Part shown: positions 48,201 to 60,200 of the stretch, in pieces
How positions within the stretch are numbered: position 1 is the stretch's first letter
How the letters are laid out: each line of letters starts with the position of its first letter
NCBI GenBank assembly: GCA_930367205.1
Contig: OV884013.1
Coordinates: forward strand, 91,761,333-91,825,332
Length of the DNA: 64,000 bases
Direction: 5' to 3'
DNA from: Acanthosoma haemorrhoidale
Lineage: Eukaryota > Arthropoda > Insecta > Hemiptera > Acanthosomatidae
Program-made: the position numbers and the translations under genes
The notes under the pieces: model-generated
Seen by the model: only the letters and a program-made list of their open reading frames with translations
Told to the model about the DNA's origin: nothing
The model's database searches: none

Positions 48201-51200
48201 CTCTCTCTTTCATTTGACCCGCCCATGAGACAAGGTGAGCCTTGTTCGTTACGATCTTCGCAGGAGACACGAGGCAAGCATATGGCAACCACGCTCTACA
48301 CCAAGAAACCAGAAGAATTCGCCGAAGGACGTAATTTAGTAAATCTGGCCAGTAGTGATTATATTAAGGTAAAGTATTTAAGTTTAGTTTTAACATTTGT
48401 AATTTTGTCACAGACGTGCTTATATGTGTATAAATTCATGAACCTATTTGTAATTAAACAATTTTCCTATTGCCATAATTCTTTTTTATATTAACAGAAC
48501 CTTTAAACAACCTCAGATTAAATTTAAAAAGAAAACAATATAGATAAAAAACGTAATAATATATATATTGTTGTGATATTTGATATTATAAACTTTATAT
48601 ATCAAGAATTTTAAATAAAAAGGGCGTTATTCAAATCGTATATCAAGAAGGCGATCAAAACAAAGGAGCGTTAGCGTCACTCTAGTTTTGGGATCAGCCC
48701 ATGGTACAGATTAGCTTTAACCAGTGAGTAAGAATAAATTAAAAACTTCTTTTAGTTAATGATTGTGGACTTAAAGAAGAACAGAAGAGAATTTTCTTTG
48801 ATTGAAAAGGATTAATTTGATTGAAGATGAATAATGAGAAATAAGGAAGAAGAAGAAGAAGAAGAAGCAAAAAAAAAGAACAGAAGAGAATTTTCTTTGA
48901 TTGAAAAGGATTAATTTGATTGAAGATGAATAATGAGAAATAAGGAAGAAGAAGAAGAAGAAGCAAAATTATAGACAAGTATTTATATATAATTAATTTA
49001 AGTTTTTTTTTTTTATTTGTAATTAAATTCACCTTTTTGCCAGAATTATTTATTTATTAGCAGAACCTAAAACCTCAGATAATAAATAAAATATATAAAT
49101 AATAAGATAAAGATAAATTAAAATTTCTATAAAAAAGTGTAATAATATATTGTTGTGATATTTTAAAATGATGATTTTTAATGATGTTTGTTTAAATAAA
49201 TTCGGAAAAAGCAAGCATTGAATAACGTAATAACGATCCGTGGTTCAAGCCTATGAAAGTATGAACATGTTTTATTGTCGTCATATTAATTATTAATATT
49301 TACAATAAAAATAATATCATAAATAATGTAAACATTTATTTTATAAAGTACGTAAATTAAGAAAAGAATAAGTAACCGAAACAACTGGCCTTTAATAACC
49401 AGTTGAAAGTCAAGAAGGCAGCGGTAGGTAGTATATATGAGCCGACAATGAACCAAGATAGACAGTCATTCTTTCGTCAGGAACGGGTAGAGGAGGTAGT
49501 GAGACGCTAAGGCGCCTCATTCGTTCATCAGAAGCAGACCAGATCAGGTAGCGAGACGCTAAGGCGCCTCATGGCATCACTTTCACTCAGCAAGAAGACA
49601 AAGGACGCTCTAGTAAGATGAACCGAATCACGCAATAGAAGAAGAAAAGAAGAAGACGACCAACGAAGATACCAACACAAAGATACACACTGGCCAGTAT
49701 AATACGTAATTTTAATCTTAACAGTAATTTATTTGTATATCAATTGTTATCTATTAAATGTGTGTAAATAAAACCAATATTCCTTTTGCCAGAAGTTTCC
49801 TAATAATTTATTAACAGAACCCTGAGATAACGTTAAAGTTATTAAATATAAAGTTGTTTTTTAAAAATTATATGAAAAAATATATAATTAAAATAATATT
49901 AATAAATAATAAATATTAGAATAATATATATACATATTTCTCATTTGTTCAACTGCAATATTATTTTAGCATTCTTTTTATACCATTTATTAATATACAG
50001 TCCACCACATCATTCTGTTACTTACCAGCACGGCCCATATATTTATGGTGGTAATATTTACACCCATTAACTACATTGGATGATAACTACCCAGAATACC
50101 ATCATAATTAAACATTAGTTGTTTTATAGCAATAACAAAATTAACGTTAGTAAATAATATTAAAGATAAATTAGACATAATAAATAGAATATTTCGAAGT
50201 TACAAGTTCTACATTATACTGATTCTTATTATTGGTAAATTATTATTATTAGAATGGTCTTAAAAAGGAAAAATGTTTTGACCTGACCCTTGGCAACAAA
50301 AGGTGGCAATATTTTCTGATCTAAATGGGGAATACCCAATTTTGTAGTAGGGGCAGCTCAGTGGAATTGGCAGGAACAATAAGCCCATAACCCTCTTCTT
50401 ATGCCTCAAGAAGTTTTCTTCTTGGTTCCTGGAGCTGGTATGTCTGGATGCTCTTGTCTTATTCCTGTAGCCCAGAGGTCTGGAGTTATGTCTTCTTATT
50501 CCTAGGAGCAGCCCCATAGAGAACATTTATTGAAGACAAAGCCTTTACAACAACCAACATCAAAGAATATCCATGTCATTATTGTTATATTTTTTTGTAA
50601 CTATTATTTTTACCTCTATAAACCTCTTGAACCACTTATATAATATGAAACGTTAAAAATTTATAAATATGCACCTAGAATCATCTCGAACCCTGAGATG
50701 TCTCATATTATACTTTAAAATAAGCTGCTAGACTTTACTAAGTCTTTACTTCTTACCTATTTATAAATAAAGTAATATTAAATCAGAATAAAAGGAATCA
50801 CAAAAATATACTAAATTAAACAAATGAACTAATGGGCAAACATACAACTTCTATAAGACTAGACATCTCTTGGGAGGCAACCACTGATGGAAGTGCAGTT
50901 GTCACCAGCCAAGACAGTTCTCCAGGTATGAGGTGAAATTCACCAGTTGTTAGAATAAGCCCACCCAATCTAAGCGTTTCATCTTCGACTGAAAAAAAGT
51001 AATACAAATGAATGTTACAAGCAGCCCATAAAATAATTATATGTTCTCCACACAAAATTAACAAAGTAAAAATAATTTAATGATGTGAATTTCTTCTTCT
51101 TAAAAAAAAATTGTACTGACTATTTAATGAAAAGAATATTTATCGTTGAAGAGTTGAATAATAATAATACAATTATTGGAGTAATCACAACAGGAGTTAT

Positions 51201-54200
51201 ACTGATATTAAATGGTGAGTTTGCCAGTATTCAACTTATGTTTTAAAAAGGAAACAGTTCAAAAAAAACATACAGACGCCATGTTTAATAGAAAAGTGGT
51301 TATGTTTTTTTAAGATGCTTAATGATTTCACTAGGGTATCATTAATGTTTACCAAATAAAACAAATAGTAGGGTAGTAAATTTCTTAATTTAAATTTAAA
51401 TAATATTTTATTATTAAAAAATACTCATCAGCTACTAACATAATTCAAATAATTATGATTGGGATTAACCTTCAAATCAGATGAACTTCCTGAACATCAC
51501 CTGAACACGAAAATAGGGTCAAATCCAACCGAATACAAATTTTTTTTTTCTTAATACAATGTTTATAAACAAATTATCAGATCAATAGAAAAAGACTTAT
51601 TGTTAAAATTAATTTATTTTTAACTATTTTGGCTAGTTAGAATGTAGAAATATAAATTTAAATAAAAATTAAGAACATTTTTTAAAACTAAGTTTTAAAC
51701 AATTATCAAATAAAAGCCTTTTTCTAAAGGAACATAAAAGATTATAATGTGACTCACTTGGGTAATGATAATAAAATAAAAAACAAAATAAAATTTGTGT
51801 AAAACAATACCTTGAAAACTAAATGACAACTTATTGTTAGCTAAAAGTAATATTAACACATTCCGTTATATCAACAGGACAAAATTATCACAATTCAATT
51901 TCTCAATTCATCACAAATTTACTCATTTAGTTTTCATCAACAAGATTGTGAATGTTACAAGCAGCCCATAAAATAATTATATATTCTCCACACAAAATTA
52001 TTTTGCACTTGTTAAAGAGTTTGTTACCTTTTCTGTCCCATAAAGGATCACAAAAACCACATCTTCTTTTCTAATTTATCTTCTCTGAGAATGTGAGTTT
52101 GTAGTTGATTGGAAATCTAGATTTCCTAACAACTCACCAATTAAAATATGTTATTTCACTGGAAGGTGCTGATTTTTTAATATTCTGTCCATCAAAGGCT
52201 TAGTTAAATTATAAGCATGATTTTGTAGAAACGTTGAACATGGGTTTCCAGGATATATTTTTTTTACCACTTGTAAAGCACGGAAGCATTCACCCCCACG
52301 ATATCAAGCACTCTGTACAAGTATCTCATAGGCCATCTTCTATAATTTTCTGTGCTAAGTTTATCCACAACATAATCTTCACCCTTAGTTATGTTGTAGA
52401 ACTCAATGATTTCTAGCAGTTTGTCTTTATTCACAACCCTAGTACATTACAGAAGAAATGAGCAACACCTTTTTGTTTAGTTTTTTAGTAGTAAACAAAC
52501 AAAGCATTATGTTATGTTGGTATATGAAGCAACTACTGCCTTGGATATCATAGATTGAGGGAGCTGTTTTTTATCCTTTCCTAAAGTTACCACAAATGAT
52601 GTTTCCGTTATTTCCTTTCAGTGGTTCTGTTAAGCTGAGAACATACTAAACCAGTTGCTAATATATGATATGCCCTGCAAGAAGTAAAAAGTTCTGGGAT
52701 CACATTAGACATAATTTAGTTATATATCCAGAAGGGCTGTAATATTTGGAACAGTTCATTTTAGAATCATTTCACACCTCTCTAGATGCTGCAAATTTAT
52801 TATTAACCATTGACCAAACCCTCTCCTGAAACCAACATATCTCCCAAATTTCCCCCATTAGTCAAATGGGAACCTACCTACCCTAAAACTATTTCATCTC
52901 TCTCGCCATCTGCTCTCCCAGCCTAGATGTCAACTTCTTGTATCCTCCCTCATTTTCCCGGACTTTGACTATGACTGTGTGGTGTATGGGGGTCTCTTGA
53001 GGGGACTTAAGAACATATATATGCTTCAATAGATTTGTCTTTAGTCTTCCGCGGTGCTCCCATGTCTCCCCACCTCTACACTGAGTAGGGTGGCCTAGTT
53101 AGGGTTACACCTAGTTAGGGTGGCCTTTCCATCTTTCCATGCAGAATATTTACTTCTCTCATTCCTTTTCTAAACGATTAATTCTCACCACCCTTCTTGT
53201 GTATAAAATATTAAACAGTTAAAATCCTCAGTCTACTCCTGGAATACAAGATCATATCTGATCCGAAATTGGTTCAATATTTTTTTCAACCTATTATCAC
53301 CAAAGTTTCATTGAAGTCGGTGATCCCATGACCAAGCCTATTCTTGCTTGCTAAGGTTGCATTATTTGAAATAGAATTCATATGAAAAACTAACTTATTG
53401 CTTTGGCCACCATCTTGTAAATAGGTCTCCTAGAACCAATCAGCCTTTAAAACTATTAAGGATTAAAGATTTTTTCCCCTATTTTTATAGAACACAAGTC
53501 CAAGTACTTATTTAATTAATAAACACATAATTATTAACAGTTGGTGTTCTAGAATGTTTTGAAGTAATAAGTTTAATGTAAAATATAGAAAATATTTAGC
53601 AGTCAGCAACAAAACAGTCAAATGAAACAATATATTGAAATTAAGTAATATTAATTTAGATAATAATTACCGTCATCTTTAAAAATTGTAATGGACAGGC
53701 AGATGGTAAAGAAATTAACTGTAGGGTCGTTTGATTTATTGATTGTGCTCAAAGAAAGAACGGCTTGTTGCAGAGCCAGTTCTGAACTGCTACTACAGTT
53801 TTTTGGCATTTTGATTCCTTTTAAAGAAAGACCTAGAAATAAAAAAATGAATTCAACTAATTATAAGGCACAAATATTGTTTTTTGTTCATTATATTAGT
53901 TGTGGTCTGAGATTCCACACAGTGATCGACTGGAGATCAGGACCAGGTTTTAACCCTAACCCTGTATCTTTTTTCTTTGACTTTCCTTAACAGTAATGAA
54001 TACCTTTTAAAAATTTAAAGAAATTGAAGTTCCTTTCTTTGTCCATCAAAAGAGCCAGATAGCATATATGTTTAATTTGCAACCGAGCCCCTTGTTGCCA
54101 AAGCAATGGTGCAATTTCCTTGACATCTTTCAGATTATAGGAATCAAATTTAGAAAGCCAGTCACAGGTATCTTCTCTGGAAAACAAAAAGAGACAAATT

Positions 54201-57200
54201 CAGCTTTTCTATTTCGTACAATATAAACAACACAAATCCATGCATTAAATTAAAACTTACTTGAAGCTAGTTTTTGAATGCGACAAGAAATAAATTTTCA
54301 AATTTGAAATAACGATGCACCCATCATAATCTGAACCTCCAGTTTTCCATAAATGACACTACAAAAAGAAATATGAAATATTATTTTTTTGGAAAGGTAT
54401 GCTGCAATCATCTTTCTTCTGTTTATCGGTTAGTCTGTATGTTCTATGATCTGAAATTGTTGTCATTTCTACAGAATGTTGTCATTTGTTGTCATGAAAA
54501 TATAATTTATATTACAACTCCTAAACTTTTAAATGAGCTTTAGTTAATTGAAATAGAAAAAACAAAACAAATATTTTCAAAATAAACTTCATGTTGTGGT
54601 TACAAAATATCTCAATACAAAAGCAAAACAAACTAAATTTTACAAAATAGAAATGTGTTATGTAATATACATAGGTTACAATGACCCAGGTGGTTGAAAT
54701 GCACTAAAATGAAAAAAAAAATCAGTGTTGTAAATTTTAATAATTATTGACTTATTACAATAAGTCAAATACAGAATATTGGGATTCAAACCCACAATCT
54801 TCCAATTCTCTTCAGATGGTCTATCATTGAGTTAACCAGCAAATTGTGATATTTTTCTGAGTTGAGTACGTTGTAGTCAATTCTGGTTCTGTCAATTTTT
54901 TTCATTAACAAATAATTACTACAAAAATTTACACATATAATAATTTAATATATAGGTTATTTTTATCTACGGCCAATGTTTTTTTTTGTTGCTTTTTTAT
55001 TGTCCTGAACACTTTCAACAATAAATTGTCGTCCTCACAGTGTGGACATTAGGAAAGAGGCTCGCTCTGACTAAGGGTCAGTCTTTTCATCAGCCACCAT
55101 CCTGATATCTACGCTCTTCAACCTCTGAGAATGAAAATTTATTGGTGAAAGTTCTCATGAAAATAAAATAAAGTTCTCAGGAAAAATAACATTGCGTGTA
55201 AACAAACATATTCTAACAATGCACAATCGGGTCACCATAAAAATATTAATTTTCTATTACATACTCTGGCTATCATTAACAGCCCTTCATTATCATCCTC
55301 AAAAAGCTCTTGGTAAATGAACAGTTTAACCCTTGCATCTACATCAGTAAAATCAACAAATGAATATATATCAGTTTTATTTTTCCATATCGATATAGGT
55401 GTTTCTTCTTCGATTGTACCTAAAAATTATAATTTCATCATTAAAATACAGATATTTTTATTAATGTTGGATTGGTCTCGATAAGTAATACACAATTTGT
55501 TACAAATGAAACATATAAAAACCTGGTAGTTCGGGTTCTGAATTCGGAGAGTTTTCTTCCTCAGTCAAGATTTCTTCATCGGAGAATTTCTTTTTGTTAA
55601 TGTTAAGAGCTTCATATGCCGTTATAACACTCTCTGTTAGTGAGCCTAGCAATGAGTAGTTTTTTTTTATAATAACACAAACACTCCACAGTACATATAT
55701 TTATAAAAAAAAAAAAAAGTCATTCATTTTACATGTTAATAAAATTAGTACAAACAAACATAAAGCTGTAATTAAAACAAGAAGCACATATATCAAATAG
55801 TAATAAAAATGCTAGACATACCTGATGAGCTGCTTTCAGTTAGATTAGAAAATGGAGAATTGACTTCTGTAACGGTTGATAGTTGAGGAAGTGTGCTGAA
55901 GCTTACACTTTGCCTTTCTTCAGATGACATTTTTCTTCTTGGAGTAGTACTTCTGTGTAATTAAAATAATTATAAATTGTTCAAAAACAAATAGGAGTAT
56001 TTGCAGCATTAAATTGTTTTCTTTTGGTTCAGTGATATAAGGGAGATTCAAATAAAAATGGTAATTTTGCTATTGTACTTAGGAAGCAGTTCTGAGCCGG
56101 ATGGTGGAGTGGGGGATTGAACGTTTTGTTAGGGAGGGGGAACAAGCTTGGTTAGCTGGTCCACTCTGTTCTGTCCTCAACAGCCATGAGTGAGCAAGAG
56201 GTTACCCTGTCTGCAGCACAATGGGTTATTATAAAGTTTTTAACCAATGAAGGGGTTAAACCCTTGGCGATTTCAACTTGTTTGAAGACACAGTTTAGGG
56301 ACATTACACTGTCCCAGAACCAAGTGTTACTTGTTTTTTTAACAGATGACAACTACCCCGTTCGAGAACTTATAGAAAGTGATTGTTGATGAAATCACAT
56401 CAGAAGAGGGTATCAGTATTAGGAGTGCTTATACCATTATATGTAAACATCTTGGCTTCCAAAGAATTAGTTCTCAATAGGTTCCGACTTTGTTAACCAA
56501 AAATCAAAAACAGGCCAGGTTCGAGGAATTGATGCCAGTAAGAAGGGTAGGATTTTTGGAGGCACATCATCGCATATGATGATGAGACATGGGTCTATCA
56601 CTACACTCTGGAATTAAAATGGCGAGTAAGGTGTGGTGAAGAAAAGATGAAGCCTGACAAGTGAAGGCCAAAACCAATCTCTCAGCCAGAAAAGTTATCG
56701 CAATGGTTTTTTTTGGACTACAGAAGAGTTTAAATGATTGATTTTCTTCATGATTGACCTACGATAATTGCGCCTTACTATTGCTAGTTTTTAAAGTCAA
56801 CAAAACTCTTCTAAAAACACAAAGGACGAGGTATACTTATACTTTAGGTATACTTATCAGAAATGTCATCCATTTCCAAGACAACACTAGGCTTCATACA
56901 GCAATTTTGACCAGGAACAAATTGGAGGAAATACACTGTGAAATCCTAAACCACCTTCCCTAGAGTTGTACACAAAACAATTTTGTTACTTGCACTATAG
57001 AATTAATGAAATGCATCTACAAGGAAATAGGTCAGCTTGTCAAGAAACTGTATTCTTATCATTTCTTCACCTTAATCTCTTCAGTTTATTCTTAAATTAA
57101 TGTCACCAGAAATTGACCATTGTAGTCTGCCTCCAAGCCTGGGGTCTTGTAACTTATAGGAGGCAGGGTTTATGATCGAGAATATCAAATAGATATGGTT

Positions 57201-60200
57201 AGCTAGATATGCCATCATGATATAAAGGTTCAAATCAATTATTTTCAAAAAAATAAATGAATATAAAATCCTTGCCTGCTATGTTCATCAAGAACTTCAA
57301 TACTACTCTGACTAGGGTTGCTAATAACTTCGATGTCACTTTCAGATCGCAGGTAACTAGATTTCCTTTCATATCTTTCTGGTTCAAATGAGGTGGCAGA
57401 ACCTGTTTTAAAAATCCAACATAAGATTCAATACCTTTACAAATAAAATGAGATTCTCATTTAATGGGGTGAGTCATAAAAATTACCAGTACATGTTCTT
57501 GGAAATTATAATCTACTGACCAGCTTTATTTGTTTTTCAAACCTAATTAAGTTTGATATCACTTTAATCCCTAGACTATACTAAATGAATTTGTAAACAT
57601 AATGACCTCGTCTTGGATTCAGTTTTGTCTTAGCATTTGGTTAAACAACATGACACTAAAATTTGAAATATTGGTAATATTATGCCATTATTGGTAACAC
57701 AACCCTTTAGTGTTAGGCTACTTGAAGAAGAGGATGCCCTTTCTGAACTGACTGAATAAATGATTTCAGAAATTTAAAACAGATAACATCACCCTCGCCT
57801 TGTGAGAACAAAGTAAAAATAATTTTGGGAAAGTGAATCACTCATCAAGAGTGGTTAAACAACTGGAGTTGACCACTGAGCAGACAAGGCGTCAAGTATA
57901 AATTTGTCAACAACTTTTGAAAAAAACAAATGACCCATTGTTTTATTAAAAGAATTGTTACTTGTGATATATTGGAGAAACCCTAAGACCAAAAAACAAT
58001 GGTTAGACTGCAATCAGCCTGCTTTGCTAGCTGCTAAGCAAGGGAAATTCAACAATATGAAACAAAAAATTTTAGAACTGGATGGGAGTGAGCTTCTCCT
58101 CACCCTGTTTACAGTCAGGACTTAGCTCCTTCCGATTACCATCTATTCCGGTCAGTGGCTCACTATCTTCAAGGTAAAACCTTCAATTCTCTGGAGGAGG
58201 TTCAAAATGGAGTTGCAGAATTCTTCCGTTCAAATCCCAAAGAGTGGTTGGTATTGTGAAGGAATTTAACAACAATCTTCAAGATGGCAAAAAACCATAG
58301 AACACAACGATATATACTTTGAATATTAAAAAATAATTGTGTTAAAATAACATTATTTTTAAATTAGCAAGACAAACTGTAATTTTTGATGACTCATCCC
58401 ATTAAAATTGATTGTATTTTATAAAATAAAAAGACAAGACCGTATATTTTGAAATTAATACTACTAAGTGTTCTAAGGGTTTAAGATGAAACTTTTCCTT
58501 CATGAAAATGTAAAAGAACTAGAGGTATAATTTTAATTGATGTTACAGCTCAGTAACCCAACTAAATGAAATTACATATTCAAGCCCAAATATTAAACAT
58601 TAATATTAAGAGGGTGAGTCAAAAGTAGTCGTACTTTGCTTTGCTCATACAATCGAACTCAGGACCTTCAGTTTTCTGACCAGCCCCACTTCCAATTGAG
58701 CCATATTATCTCCAGGTCATGGCACTATTTATTTTTATTAGGTCTTGGCTTCATCACAAAAGGTGATATTCTTTTAAGAGACCTTTGATTTTAATCTCAC
58801 AAACCATGTCAATGACAGTTCAATCATCTACAGTGCAAGAGGCTATTATAGAATAGAATACTCTGAGCAGGTACTGTGTTTCATTTAATTGGATCACAAA
58901 AAAAAAACCCATAAACAGACATAAGCATCCAATCTACACTGAGTCCTATAGCAGAAATGTGTACCTGAATAGAAAAAACAATAACAATTAATTATTGAAT
59001 AAAAATCCTTTGACTGGAGTGGAATAATCTCATATAGCAAGCATAATTATAAAATATTACATGCGATTATTTGAAATTTGAATGGAATAAATATTTCTTC
59101 AGGTTTACAGTATTTCCTCCGTGTTTATAAATAAAAAAAAATTTTCATTTTCGTACCCTAAACATAAGTGTATTCTCCCATCTGTATTTTTTTTTCAAAG
59201 CATAGCTTGCCTTAAGTCTTCAAATCTTTGTAAAATAAATGAGTTAGGTCCCACTACACTTAGATATTAGTCTTTATTTAAGAACTATGTTTTTGTCCCG
59301 ACAAAAAATGAATTACCATTTATTTAAAATTTTAAGACTAAGACAAGTTATGTCTAGAAAAAAAAAACTATAGAAGGCTTGAAGGTGGTGCCAAGCATGT
59401 GGAGGAGATATTGTTAACCTAAACAAATAAATATCTATTAGTGTCTTCAGTAAAACTGAGAAAAACACAATTTAATAATCAATAAATAATAGAATGATTT
59501 AAATAAAAAGTCGACATCGCGTTTGAGTCTGAAATAAGCCTAAATTACCAAAAGGTTGTGTCAAATTGCAAAAGTCTGTTGAAGGAAAACATATATCACA
59601 TTACCAACACACTAAAGGGAAAATGTGTGTATGAGTGTATATTATTTTAAATAGGTAACAATATAATACTTTATAACGATATTCACCAATAAAAAACTGA
59701 ACACTTATAATAGCCCAGCACTAATTCTTGAGATAAGGATTCCTCCCCGAAGCCTCTCATTTATTTTTATCCTCAGCTAACCTATTCCACATACAGCAGT
59801 ATAGCTTTCGGTTCTCTTTTCAGAGATCTGCATATCTCATCAATCTCCTCCCTTATTACCTGGGATATGGATCCTTTTAAGTTATGTTTGATCATACAAA
59901 TGTCAAAAGTTTCATTTCCACATTTTTAGTCATTAGTCTGAACTCAACAACAACAGAACCTGATTCCCACACGATTCTATTTTGCATCTCTTCACTGATC
60001 TTGTTTTCAATATAGCTATTGATCCACATATATTTGAATTCTGGGACTCCTTAAAACTGATAGTTATATCTGGCGCAGTGGAATGGGGTGTGTTTCAGTT
60101 GCAGAAATCACCAAGTATTTAATTAAGTCCTATTTTATGACAAATCTGAGCCAATATTACTAATCCGGCACATCTTCTTTGAACAGTCTAAACAAAGCTG

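Larger units (their letters stand above)
46545..49930. repeat. Large imperfect palindrome of LTR-like units (about 3.4 kb)
   Basis: The outer left sequence (46545-46690: attattctaatatttg..., then acgttatctcagggttctg and ggaaacttctggcaaaagga) is the reverse complement of the outer right sequence (49775-49930). The arms meet near 47.88 kb, where aacaatatatt faces attgtgatatt. Each arm contains repeated units with a TATA-like box, an ACTGGCCAGT-type core and a polyadenylation-type end; two units are inverted on the left, two plus a partial one are direct on the right. The right arm is longer (about 2.05 kb against 1.33 kb) because of an extra partial unit and a GAA-rich tandem repeat. Probably derived from LTRs or a foldback element; no gag/pol sequence was seen. 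Confidence 0.8.

Noticed and set aside
48739..49032. 97-codon minus-strand open frame with L-rich repeats
   Set aside because: It is a translation of the tandem duplication and the GAA microsatellite.
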